Shown here: positions 25,895 through 34,923 of the stretch, piece after piece
Numbering within the stretch: position 1 is the first letter of the stretch
How the letters are laid out: every line of letters starts with the position of its first letter
Origin: CAMBDS01 sp964355675
GTDB taxonomy: Bacteria > Electryoneota > AABM5-125-24 > Hatepunaeales > Hatepunaeaceae
Assembly (NCBI GenBank): GCA_964355675.1
Contig: CAYHEC010000016.1
Coordinates: 1-64,000 of the forward strand
Length of the DNA stretch: 64,000 nt
Direction: 5' to 3'
The notes under the pieces: model-generated
What the model was told of the DNA's origin: nothing
The model's input: the letters and a program-made list of their open reading frames with translations, nothing else
Database searches by the model: none
Program-made: the position numbers and the translations under genes

Positions 25895-26472
25895 TCGGTG
25901 CTGGTTCGATTGGAAGCACCACAGCCGTTTGGCTTGGTAAGATGGGCATCAGACATCTGACGGTCTTCGACGACGATCTGGTAGAAGCCCATGACTGGTC
26001 GAATCAAATCTATCGGGAAGCTGACATCGGGCGTCCAAAGTGTGAAGCGCTTTGGGATGTGATGGAAAGCTTGTGCAGTTACACGCCACGGATAGTGTTA
26101 CATCCGTATGTCGATGAGCCATTGACGGAAGTTGTTATCAGCGGTGTCGATAGTATGGCATCACGGAAAGCAATCTGGAAGTCAGTTCGGTCGAAGCCCG
26201 AAGTTCAATTGTATCTGGAAGCGCGGATGGGGCTGGAAACACTGGTGGTTCACGCAGTTCATCCGCAGGTTCGTGAAGAACGGCAGGTCTATTTCAAGAC
26301 ATTATGCGATGATGCAGACGCGATCCAGGAGCCTTGTACCGCACGAACAATCTGCTACACACCGTTAATGGCATCCAGCATCCTGTGCGCTTTGGTGAAA
26401 AGGTACGTCAATGCGGAGCCAGTGCCGAAGCAGGTGATTCTTGATCTGGTTACGTGGACGATGATGGGGTAG
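25846..26472 (+). CDS. E1/ThiF-like adenylyltransferase
   Basis: This 208-residue protein has the E1-like Rossmann nucleotide site VTLIGAGSIGSTTAVWLGKM (GAGSIG at residues 18-23), followed by TVFDDDLVEAHDWSNQIY (acidic residues of the ATP site) and the usual G-x2-K (GRPKCEAL). A C-terminal segment TARTICYTPLMASSILCALV matches short ThiF-like proteins encoded by mobile elements. ThiF/E1 enzymes adenylate the C-terminal glycine of ubiquitin-like proteins. The start may be 25846 or the second ATG at 25861. It overlaps the truncated JAB-like frame by 49 bases, so the pair may once have been one fused reading frame. No ubiquitin-like or E2 gene is nearby. Confidence 0.72.
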   Translation: MDAVNMAKLSNLHVTLIGAGSIGSTTAVWLGKMGIRHLTVFDDDLVEAHDWSNQIYREADIGRPKCEALWDVMESLCSYTPRIVLHPYVDEPLTEVVISGVDSMASRKAIWKSVRSKPEVQLYLEARMGLETLVVHAVHPQVREERQVYFKTLCDDADAIQEPCTARTICYTPLMASSILCALVKRYVNAEPVPKQVILDLVTWTMMG

Positions 26473-26478
26473 GATAAG

Positions 26479-26510
26479 AAAACAGCTCTTGAAAAGGAGG
26501 GCTGTTTTTT
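26479..26510 (+). terminator. Intrinsic terminator after the E1-like gene
   Basis: AAAACAGC (26479-26486) pairs with GCTGTTTT (26501-26508) with further TCTT/AGGA pairing inside; the distal arm ends in T6. It lies 7 bases past the stop codon. Confidence 0.8.
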
Positions 26511-26559
26511 ACACTAAAAGCAAGTAGTACTGCCACCCGCTACACTTTTCGACCGGCGT

Positions 26560-27123
26560 TTACAAAATCAGATAATCGCCATTAGCGCTGACAAAATCGT
26601 TATGCCCTTTGTTGACAGAAACATAGGTCGGCGACTGCTGGATGAACTGCGCCCATGTCCACGATGACTTGACGGTGTGGGTGTAGGTGTTGTTGTCCGC
26701 GAAGCGGTTGCGGTGGGGGTCGGAGGTGGAGCCACTGGAGAAGGAGGGAGCTCCTCCTCCCGCCGAGTTGAATCCCGCATAGACACTGCCCGATATGTCG
26801 TTGTCGCGGAACTTGGGTGACGAGTTATAGGCATAGACCGCCGCGCCGTAGGCACCGCCGTTGTTGCCGGTGATAACGCAGTCGTTGATCAGCGGGTTGG
26901 AGTTGTAGATGAATAATGCCGCGCCGTCCGACCCGGTGACTGTGCAACTGTCGAAAGTCAGCGTCGGGCTTCCCGAGCTGAGGCAGTCGGTGATGTTGAT
27001 CGCGTGCCCGGTCATATCGGTGAAGGTACATCCATGGATCGTGCCGGTGCAGTTGCCGAGGTCGAGCGCTGTGGCATAGTTATCGAAGGTGCAGTTGACG
27101 AAGGAGACGGAGGCGTTCTGTGG
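26560..27123 (-). pseudogene. Fragment of a secreted parallel beta-helix protein
   Basis: The minus-strand frame is open from 27123 to the stop at 26560 but has no start at its upstream end. The sequence shows right-handed beta-helix repeats (FVNCTFDNYATAL, LTFDSCTVTGSDGAAL, INDCVITGNNGGAYGAAV), as in Pel-type or polymorphic surface proteins, and a C-terminal HNDFVSANGDYLIL. It is the C-terminal part of a larger secreted gene whose 5' side was lost at a junction near 27120. A shorter start at 27015 is possible but would begin inside a repeat. Confidence 0.6.
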
Positions 27124-27176
27124 TCAGCAAGGACGTGACGCTGGAAATTGAGCTGGAGCTTGTGAAGGGGGAGTAG
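27117..27176 (+). pseudogene. Last codons of a YceI-like gene (remnant)
   Basis: On the plus strand SKDVTLEIELELVKGE followed by TAG (27174-27176) resembles the last beta-strand of a YceI-family lipocalin-like protein. Only about 20 residues remain. It abuts the broken beta-helix gene in the opposite direction, marking a rearrangement junction. Confidence 0.4.
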
Positions 27177-27201
27177 GCGGGGCGGAAATCGGTTAAAACA
27201 C

Positions 27202-27235
27202 AAAGGCGCGAGCTAGAAAGCCCGCGCCTTTGCAT
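27202..27235 (-). terminator. Terminator of the lipase-like gene
   Basis: On the minus strand AAAGGCGCG (27231-27223) pairs with CGCGCCTTT (27210-27202), followed by GTGTTTT. It begins 20 bases past the stop of the gene at 27251. Confidence 0.75.
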
Positions 27236-27250
27236 ATAGATTTCATTCCT

Positions 27251-30200
27251 TCATCTGGTGAGCATCACCTTTCTCGAGGCTGTATGTCCTTTTGATGTTT
27301 GGATGCGCAGGAAATAAACCCCAGTCTGTAGGTTATCTCCTTGAATCGTGATCTCATGGTGACCAACTGACAACTCACCTTCAACTACACGCCTTATTTC
27401 CCGGCCTGAGATATCGAAAAGGATACCTGTAACCATCTCACTTTCAGGAAGATCCAACGTGATCAACGTTGTGGAATTGAACGGGTTGGGGTAGGCTTCG
27501 CCAACCGAAAACTCTTGTGGTTTTAACACCATAATATGCCCGCCGATGTCTTCTTCACCATCTTGGGGTGGCATGCCATTGATCGTCTTTTTGATGATGA
27601 TATCATCAAGACACATGCCTCGAGCTACAACAGCCCAATCAGAAGTAAATTTGAATCGAATCCAGACTTGGCGTTGTCCCAACCAGTTACGGTTTCCAAA
27701 GTTCTGAAAATTCCCTTGGATTCGCGCCCAGTTCCATGCAGCGCCAGAACTTCGGAATCCAGTGAAATTGGCGTTATCGGTAGATAGCTCATAGTAGCAC
27801 CAATCGTCATTTATTTCAGTATCGAACTTCCACCGGAATTCAAAGTTTCCAGACACGGCATTGCTAAGATCGAATGGACCGTATGTCATTGTCGCATTCA
27901 TGTTGTTGACATACCGGTCTGCAAGAGCTCGATTGCTACCTGCACACCAGCCAAACCAGCCGCCAGCGTATGCTTCCGCATTAGAGAATTCGTCGTCCCA
28001 TGTCGGATCACCAGCCAGTCGCCAATTGTCTCCGGGGAAATTACCTTGAAAGCCTTCATTCAAAATGACAACTTCACGCCGTGCTACCTGAACCGTGATC
28101 TGCTGACTTGCACGCCATTGACCGCCATTGCCGCCAGCCTCATCGCTTTCATTGTTCTCAGCATTTGTGATGTCGGCGTAAACAATAATGTAGTAGGTGT
28201 TTGGTGCAGTGTTTGCCGGAATGGTGCGAACTAAATTATTTCGATCTATCTGTGCGCCCGCATTTAGGGCATTCTCTGGTTGGTTCAAGTCGTTTCCGAG
28301 TCTTAATGGAACATCGTCGTCTGATTTTACGGCGTCTCTGGAGAGAAAGAAACCCGTCTGAGATGCTCGCGCTTGAGCGTTACCGATGTTCTGGATACGA
28401 TAGGTGATGGTGACGTTTGCGCCTGGCGCCATTTGCACCGGAGCAACGGATACAACTGAAACGATTAGATTGGGTCGAGGGGGTGGTGTTACAGTGATCT
28501 GCTGACTTGCGCGCCATTGACCTCCGTTGCCACCTGCCTCATCGCTTTCATTGTTCTCAGCATTTGTGATGTCGGCGTAAACAATAATGTAGTAGGTGTT
28601 TGGTGCAGTGTTTGCCGGAATGGGACGAACAGCGTTACGATCTACCTGAGCGCCAGCGTTGAGGGCACCTTCAGCTTGATTCGGATTTAAGGGGACGTCT
28701 TCGTCTGATTTCACGGCGTCTCTAGAGAGAAAGAATCCCGTCTGTGATGCACGCGCCTGTGCGTTGCCTATGTTTCGAATCGAATAGTTGATGGTGACAT
28801 TTGCGCCCGGAGCCATCTGCACCGGCGCGACGGACACAGCTGAAACGATTAGATTGGGTCTGCCAGTGACAGTGATCTGCTGACTTGCACGCCATTGACC
28901 GCCATTGCCGCCGGCTTCGTCACTTTCATTATTCTCAGCATTTGTTATATCTGCATAGACAATAATATAGTAAGTGTTTGGTGCAGTGTTGGCCGGAATG
29001 GTGCGAACTAAATTATTTCGATCTATCTGCGCGCCCGCGTTAAGGGCATTCTCTGGTTGGTTTAGGACATCTCCAAGCCTCAACGGAACATCGTCGTCAG
29101 ATTTTACGGCGTCTCTGGAGAGAAAGAACCCCGTCTGAGATGCCCGCGCTTGAGCATTGCCTGTATTCTGAATACGATAGGTGATGGTGACATTCGCTCC
29201 GGGAGCAATCTGAACCGGAGCAACGGAGGCAGCCGAAACAATCAGGTTAGGTCGCGGTGGGGCAGTGACAGTTATTTGCTGTGTTGCACGCCACTGAGCA
29301 CCATTTCCGCCACCCTCGTCACTTTCGTTATTCTCTGTATTCGTTATGTCTGCATAGACAATGATATAGTACGTGTTTGGTGCAGTGTTGGCCGGAATTG
29401 TGCGAGCAATGCCATTTCCATTATGAACAGCCTGCCCGCCAGCATTGATGGCATTCTCCGGCTGGTTCAAGTCGTTTCCAAGTCTCAATGGAACATCATC
29501 GTTGGCGGAATACTGGTTGTCTCGCGAGAGGAAGAATCCTGTCTGAGATGCGCGTGCCTGAGCACTGCCAGGATTTTGGATGGTGTAGGTGATGTTAACA
29601 TTTGCACCTTGCGCTACTTGGACAGGAGAGACTGATGCGGAAGATACAATAAGATTTGGGGCAGGTGCAGAATAGACCTGGAACCTATAAGGACGGCTAT
29701 ACGAGTTTGCATCTGCATCTGCGGAAAACAAGACCTGATAAGTCGTATTTCGAATAGTTGCCCATGAAAGTATGCCGTCGTTCGGGCGATTATCTCTCGA
29801 CATCTGTGCCTTAACTGTGTTTCCTTCAAGGACCTGCATATTCCAGGCACCAAGATTACCCACATTAAAATTCAGGTCGAGTCGGACGAATCCCTTTCCC
29901 GTAGTATCCGCTTTGAATGTGAACCGGTCAGTGTCTCGCCTTCCTTCGTCGTCTCGCAGATTATCTGTAGTTCTTGGCGTAGTAAATCCATGGAGCCAAA
30001 TATCACCTCGAGTATCCTTAATGGAATAGCATCTTGCTAGTACATCAGGTTCGTCGAGTCCTCGCATAACACTGTAGAAGTCTTCGTGTTCATCATCATG
30101 CCCACGGGGCCAATGTCGATCGTTAACATATGTTATACCGAATGGAGAAGGTGAATTACTCTGAAAAACATGAATCCATTGATTAGCGAAATCAACTACT

Positions 30201-31285
30201 CCATCGCCGTCATCATTAGGATCGTCGTTTTCATAAAAGCGCATCCATACATATTCAATCTTTATAACGGGGAGTGGCATCACATTATTATAGTTGGTTC
30301 CAAGTACCCATTGACCTTGGAAGAGATTAACAGAATCCAAGCCAATAATAACGTCACCGCCATTGTTTCCATTGCAGTTAACATCGAGGTTAACGAATTC
30401 TCCATTTGGCCCGAACGTTTCCCACTCTCCAGCCATTTGGTTCTCACGACCACCAAATAAATAAATGCTATTTGCGATTATTTGTTCATTACCTGGTCTC
30501 GCAAGATTTCGGGCCATATCTCGACACGCTTCACTCGTGTTGGCAAGAGGATCATCTCGTTCAGGAAAGCGCCATGGTTCATCTGTTGGCTCCCAGCCCA
30601 AATGGGGGGTGCCAAGCGAAACTACCTTGGCAACTTTGTGTCCGTCGTCGCTGTTTCTATCTATCCACCAATATCTGGTAGTATTCCCAACTTTTCGCTG
30701 TAAATATTCTCGAATTGCTAAACCGCCCATTGAATGGCCGATCAAGATGACTTTGTCCGAACCCGTTAATTGACGAACTGCAGTTATCATCAACTTTAAA
30801 GCAAATCCTTGCTTATATATTGCTGCGGCGTTCGAACGATCGTGATCGCCATGATTCAATGGTTGTGGTTGATTGTTTACAAGACGGACTATATCCTTGG
30901 TATCGTCATCGTCAAAATTGAGAATGAAAAGGCGTACATTTGGGGAGGGTGATTGATTTAAAAATCGCGGCCTAGAAACATTCGTCCAGCCAACTGGAAC
31001 CACGTCACCACCTCCGTTTGGACCTGTATTAAACGATGCAGTTCTGTCCTGACGGTCGTGATTCAGACAAATATGATACACTAGCGGATCTGCAAAATCT
31101 GGTTGTGAGTAGCCTTTGATTTCAGCAGCTGAATTTTCCCAAGTGCCAATGTTACCTTCTATCCCATGCACAAAGATAATCGGATACGGTAGCATGGCGG
31201 TTTCGGCAGACGCTAATGTCGGAAGGAAATTTGATGAGAGTGCAAGTGTGAGTAGCAGTACAACTTTGATCGTTAACGTTTTCAT
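27251..31285 (-). CDS. Secreted lipase-like hydrolase with four CARDB repeats and sorting tail
   Basis: From ATG 31285 the protein has 1344 residues. A signal peptide (MKTLTIKVVLLLTLALSSNF, cut after TLASAETA) is followed by an alpha/beta-hydrolase of lipase type: IIFVHGIEGN (oxyanion region) and LIGHSMGG with nucleophile S185. Then come an Ig-like part, four CARDB repeats of about 125-135 residues (each with NLIVS-ASV-PVQ and QARASQTGFFLSRD), a choice-of-anchor domain (WFGWCAGSNRA to GMCLDDIII) and the sorting tail AYPNPFNSTTLITLDL ... KVMLTR. It is probably exported and anchored at or released from the surface. The repeats are very alike in DNA, pointing to recent duplication. A longer start at 31327 lacks a signal peptide and is not favoured. 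Confidence 0.85.
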   Translation of the reverse strand: MKTLTIKVVLLLTLALSSNFLPTLASAETAMLPYPIIFVHGIEGNIGTWENSAAEIKGYSQPDFADPLVYHICLNHDRQDRTASFNTGPNGGGDVVPVGWTNVSRPRFLNQSPSPNVRLFILNFDDDDTKDIVRLVNNQPQPLNHGDHDRSNAAAIYKQGFALKLMITAVRQLTGSDKVILIGHSMGGLAIREYLQRKVGNTTRYWWIDRNSDDGHKVAKVVSLGTPHLGWEPTDEPWRFPERDDPLANTSEACRDMARNLARPGNEQIIANSIYLFGGRENQMAGEWETFGPNGEFVNLDVNCNGNNGGDVIIGLDSVNLFQGQWVLGTNYNNVMPLPVIKIEYVWMRFYENDDPNDDGDGVVDFANQWIHVFQSNSPSPFGITYVNDRHWPRGHDDEHEDFYSVMRGLDEPDVLARCYSIKDTRGDIWLHGFTTPRTTDNLRDDEGRRDTDRFTFKADTTGKGFVRLDLNFNVGNLGAWNMQVLEGNTVKAQMSRDNRPNDGILSWATIRNTTYQVLFSADADANSYSRPYRFQVYSAPAPNLIVSSASVSPVQVAQGANVNITYTIQNPGSAQARASQTGFFLSRDNQYSANDDVPLRLGNDLNQPENAINAGGQAVHNGNGIARTIPANTAPNTYYIIVYADITNTENNESDEGGGNGAQWRATQQITVTAPPRPNLIVSAASVAPVQIAPGANVTITYRIQNTGNAQARASQTGFFLSRDAVKSDDDVPLRLGDVLNQPENALNAGAQIDRNNLVRTIPANTAPNTYYIIVYADITNAENNESDEAGGNGGQWRASQQITVTGRPNLIVSAVSVAPVQMAPGANVTINYSIRNIGNAQARASQTGFFLSRDAVKSDEDVPLNPNQAEGALNAGAQVDRNAVRPIPANTAPNTYYIIVYADITNAENNESDEAGGNGGQWRASQQITVTPPPRPNLIVSVVSVAPVQMAPGANVTITYRIQNIGNAQARASQTGFFLSRDAVKSDDDVPLRLGNDLNQPENALNAGAQIDRNNLVRTIPANTAPNTYYIIVYADITNAENNESDEAGGNGGQWRASQQITVQVARREVVILNEGFQGNFPGDNWRLAGDPTWDDEFSNAEAYAGGWFGWCAGSNRALADRYVNNMNATMTYGPFDLSNAVSGNFEFRWKFDTEINDDWCYYELSTDNANFTGFRSSGAAWNWARIQGNFQNFGNRNWLGQRQVWIRFKFTSDWAVVARGMCLDDIIIKKTINGMPPQDGEEDIGGHIMVLKPQEFSVGEAYPNPFNSTTLITLDLPESEMVTGILFDISGREIRRVVEGELSVGHHEITIQGDNLQTGVYFLRIQTSKGHTASRKVMLTR

Positions 31286-31348
31286 TGTCTGGAACCTTTG
31301 AAAATATATTGAATATAAGTCGGACAAAAGTCCGATCGAGTAAATTCA

Positions 31349-32590
31349 TAATTAACCTCCCGAACCGGATATAATCAGAGTTCTTTTACTATCGGAGTCA
31401 AGAGCTTTTATACATTTATTATATCGTGAAGAAAAAATAAGTACAAACCCTTTGGAGTCGGGACGCCTACCCTCCCCAGTGGCAGTAACTTCTTCATCTT
31501 CCGTTTCCTCCTGATGCACCTTTTCTAACAATCTAACGCTTTATTCCCGTCCTGTCAAGTTGTAAACGCCGGTCGACAATTTGGCGCAGAAACCGGAGAC
31601 CGAGATCTTGCTGGGGTTAATTCCGATAGAAATTTTGGCGGAGAAGAGGCTGATCGGCATATGAGTGGCAGTATGACTGATCGTGAGATGGGAGCTGATT
31701 GTTCGCCAACAGCTTTCGGTGGTGGTCTGGTCGGAAGGTATTTTGGAGGTGGTGTATTCACCCTCTGCTGTCAACAAGATGGCGCTGAAGCACTTGGAAT
31801 GAGAATTGTGAGTAATCATTTGGCTGTAGTGGTATTCGATGGTGCCGTTGTTCGTCCGTTGAAGACTGATAGGTGACTTAAGTGTACCCCTCCGACTGGA
31901 CAGAATTTCGCCGGATATAAGGTGGACTACTGTGCTGCTGAATGTCTCACGTTTATGACGACCCTTAAATGAGGTTATTTGTAAGATAATCTCCACCTTA
32001 TTCTCCTGTTCAGTTTATTGGGGACTGCTCACCGTTACCGAACCGGAGCTGATAACCAAGATCGGATAAATAAGTCGTCCAGAAGTCTTCCCACATATTT
32101 CACTTCTGAATAAACAAACGGCGATGAATACAAGGCGGTTTCCCGGCAGACTCGATTGACTGAACGAAGATAGGACGAATGACAAAAATCAACTCGCCCG
32201 CTGCCCTCTGTGCCATAGGAAAGTTGGACACTTGTTAATGTAGTAAAAAGATAGAGCGTAGGCATCAACTACCCGACGAAATAAAAAAATTGGAAACCGA
32301 AATTGCAAGTTTGAAGAATAGAAACAGATTCTTCAACTCGAACTTGTCGAACCAGAAGAATCGAGACAAAATTCAATTGATTCAAAAGTTAGGTGGTCCA
32401 AGTCTGCGAAAAACTTAAAATCATCGTGCCGCCAAACCTCATTAAGACAATTTTTCGGCAACAGATCACCGTGGTGGAGTACAATTTCAGCGATGGTCCA
32501 ACCGTTCAATCCAACCCGATCGACGAAATTCTTCAAATTTCAATCCGCTCACCCCTACTTTCAAATTCGCATCTCTGACCAATTTGACTC
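31349..32590. other. Gene-poor region, probable degraded sequence
   Basis: No gene can be supported between the lipase-like gene and the two-component promoter. Open frames exist (for example 31541-31996 minus, 32333-32536 minus) but match no family and lack good ribosome sites. On the plus strand near 32273-32416 a lysine- and asparagine-rich coiled-coil-like segment (PDEIKKLETEIASLKNRN) suggests a gene remnant. Confidence 0.5.
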
Positions 32591-32591
32591 G

Positions 32592-32606
32592 TGGCATTAA
32601 TCTTGC
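32592..32606 (+). promoter_or_regulatory. Sigma-54-like promoter ahead of the two-component genes
   Basis: TGGCATT-AATC-TTGC has the invariant GG and GC with the required 10-base separation. Transcription would start near 32618, upstream of the operator pair at 32666-32716. Confidence 0.5.
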
Positions 32607-32665
32607 CGTAATATGCCAAGGTGTTCACAAGTTGGATGCCCTTGATCGTGACAGATCACTTTGAC

Positions 32666-32716
32666 TGTAGAGAATACTCTACGGTCAGAGTGAAGGATTG
32701 TAGATATTTCTCCACA
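32666..32716. promoter_or_regulatory. Operator pair TGTAGA-N6-TCTACA, 33 bp apart (two-component operon)
   Basis: Site 1 is TGTAGAGAATACTCTACG (32666-32683), part of a longer dyad starting GACTGTAGAG and ending CTCTACGGTC. Site 2 is TGTAGATATTTCTCCACA (32699-32716). The starts are 33 bases apart, as in the other three pairs in the window. Site 2 ends 17 bases before the kinase ATG. Confidence 0.7.
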
Positions 32717-32733
32717 AACAGGACAAAATTACC

Positions 32734-34869
32734 ATGAATGCCAATACCACAAGCAAAATACGATTCGCCTTTCTGATTACCGCTGTCATATTTTCAGGAT
32801 GCAGCCGAGACAGCATTTTCACAACGTCCTGGCCCATACCGTACAAGCTTGATCAAACTACAAGTATCACTCAAGTTCTTGGAATGGCGTTGCTCGATGC
32901 GGGAGATTCATCCAAAAATATCCTCACATGGCGAGATAATTTGGGCGGAGATGCTTTCCTTGTTAATCGCAACGGAGGCCCGATATGTCAAATGAACGAT
33001 CTCACTGGTGTCTATTCGATGACAGGCTTGGACATAAATGCAGACGGTAAAGATGAAATTTTCGCAAATTGTCATCCCTCTGTTGATCGTTCAGAGTTGC
33101 GGATATACTCAAGCGATGGCTGGCCAATGCTTTCTAAAGTCGAGTTTAAAGCCAGCGATATGCCGGATTCTATTGCAAAAAAATGGGATGGCGGATTCAC
33201 TCCACGAGCCGCGATTACTGGCATTATCCCAAACCGTTCTGCTCTGTTGGTTCAAGTCGCCTCAGGTTTTTGCGGGATGCCTCGTGGTCTGATGCTATTA
33301 GATCCCTTGAATGGAGAGCAAATCTGGCATTACTGGATTGCTTCCATGCCAATATCGGTGCAATTATATGACGTTACGGGGGATTCGATTCCTGAGATCA
33401 TTCTTGGAACGCGAGCCAATGGCAATGAGGTTGAATGGAATGGCACTAATGACACCACTTGTTATCTGGTTGTACTGGACTTGCAGGGTAATGAGCTCTG
33501 GAGGCAGGCTTTTGATGGGGGCTTTAATGAGATAAAAGCTTATCCTTATTATAACGAGACAACGAAAGAAACGATGATTGTCGCATTATTTACTTCTGCA
33601 AATAGCGACTATGGCCCGAGCAAATGGCTTCGTATTCGGGCAAAAACTGGAGAGATCACTGAGACGAAAACCCTCAAAGAAGATAATTTGATGAGAAATG
33701 TTTGGCAAGTTATTGAAAAAAAGGACGGAGAGCGAACGATCATTTTAGGGACCGGAAAAGCCAGCGCGACAGTTTACAATTGGTCGTTTGAACCAATTGG
33801 GCAAGTCTCCGATTTGTCATGGCCTTATCTCTATTTTGATGTAAATCGTGATGGCTCCAAGGAGATAATCGGAAGGAATCAACTAAACCAAATTGTAATA
33901 TATGATGAAAATTCTCGGTCACTCGCACGAACCAAAGAGTCATTCGATGCCGACGTTCTTGTCCAGCCTGCATTCCATGACGACCCGACCAATTTCTGGC
34001 TATGTGACGGGCGGACTGCCAAGCGCTTGACGTTGTCTCCTCGTGAAGACTACTACTATGACCTTTACACTTCCCCACCTTTCTTTCTAAGTATTTTATT
34101 TATCGTCGGTCTTGCTGGTTTTATTATCTGGCGTTATAAAACAAATTACCGCAATAAGGTGATTTTTGAAGAACTCGGACGTAACCGCAAGTGGGCTCAC
34201 CAGATAGGCCAACTTGCCCACGATGTTCGCACACCTTTGAATATCATGCGTCTTACCGTTCAGAATCTTGAGCAGGAATTAATCTTAAAATTTGGATCAA
34301 TTCCGGAGGATTTAAGTGATTACTTCTTGACTCTCAAAGAACAGGCCGATCGTCTGCGAGAGTCCGCCAGCAGGATGATGGACGAGATCCGAGTATCTCC
34401 TCCAGACAGAAAGCCCGTCGATATCAAGTCATTAGTTATGAAAGTGATCGAACAGTCTCCTCCTCTGGACAACATCAAAGTTTCCATTAAAAACGTTAGC
34501 CGCTTGCCGGAGATCTATGCCGATACTCAACAACTCGAATCTGCATTCGAAAATATCATACAGAACAGCTTCCAAGCCATGCCAAACGGTGGCGAACTTT
34601 CTATTGAATTCGCCTTAAAAGAAGGACTTCGCCTATCGAAAGCGTCAACGGTCAAGATTAGTTTTTCTGACACTGGTGAAGGAATTGCCCCTGAACATCT
34701 TTCTCGAGTGTTCGAGCGTTATTTCAGCACAAAATCATCTGGCAAAGGATTGGGATTAGCCCTGGTCAAGGAATATGTTGAAGGGCATGGTGGTACTGTT
34801 ATGGCGGAGAGTCAACTTAGTAAGGGGACAACGATCACAGTCTCGCTACCTGTAAATTCACCTCTCTAA
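32734..34869 (+). CDS. Sensor histidine kinase with extracytoplasmic beta-propeller-like sensor
   Basis: The 711-residue protein starts with a signal or lipoprotein-like segment (AVIFSGCSRD). Residues 45-440 are a large external domain with FG-GAP/VCBS-like blades (LDINADGKDEIF, YDVTGDSIPEIILGT, FDVNRDGSKEIIG), calcium-binding-loop-like. One TM helix (about 449-467) follows, then a HisKA domain with H496 in LAHDVRTPLN and a HATPase domain (ENIIQNSFQAM N-box, DTGEGIA, GKGLGLALVKEYVEGHGG). It is an NtrB-like kinase sensing something outside the cytoplasm. The partner regulator gene follows 54 bases later. The operator pair just ahead implies autoregulation. Confidence 0.88.
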   Translation: MNANTTSKIRFAFLITAVIFSGCSRDSIFTTSWPIPYKLDQTTSITQVLGMALLDAGDSSKNILTWRDNLGGDAFLVNRNGGPICQMNDLTGVYSMTGLDINADGKDEIFANCHPSVDRSELRIYSSDGWPMLSKVEFKASDMPDSIAKKWDGGFTPRAAITGIIPNRSALLVQVASGFCGMPRGLMLLDPLNGEQIWHYWIASMPISVQLYDVTGDSIPEIILGTRANGNEVEWNGTNDTTCYLVVLDLQGNELWRQAFDGGFNEIKAYPYYNETTKETMIVALFTSANSDYGPSKWLRIRAKTGEITETKTLKEDNLMRNVWQVIEKKDGERTIILGTGKASATVYNWSFEPIGQVSDLSWPYLYFDVNRDGSKEIIGRNQLNQIVIYDENSRSLARTKESFDADVLVQPAFHDDPTNFWLCDGRTAKRLTLSPREDYYYDLYTSPPFFLSILFIVGLAGFIIWRYKTNYRNKVIFEELGRNRKWAHQIGQLAHDVRTPLNIMRLTVQNLEQELILKFGSIPEDLSDYFLTLKEQADRLRESASRMMDEIRVSPPDRKPVDIKSLVMKVIEQSPPLDNIKVSIKNVSRLPEIYADTQQLESAFENIIQNSFQAMPNGGELSIEFALKEGLRLSKASTVKISFSDTGEGIAPEHLSRVFERYFSTKSSGKGLGLALVKEYVEGHGGTVMAESQLSKGTTITVSLPVNSPL

Positions 34870-34923
34870 TCTTCACAATGAACATATAGCCTCCGAAATT
34901 GAGGCAATAATCGAAGGATTTTT

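Noticed and set aside
31541..31996. 151-residue open frame on the minus strand
   Set aside because: Serine/threonine-rich composition without domain, signal peptide or ribosome site; it is probably chance or a remnant.
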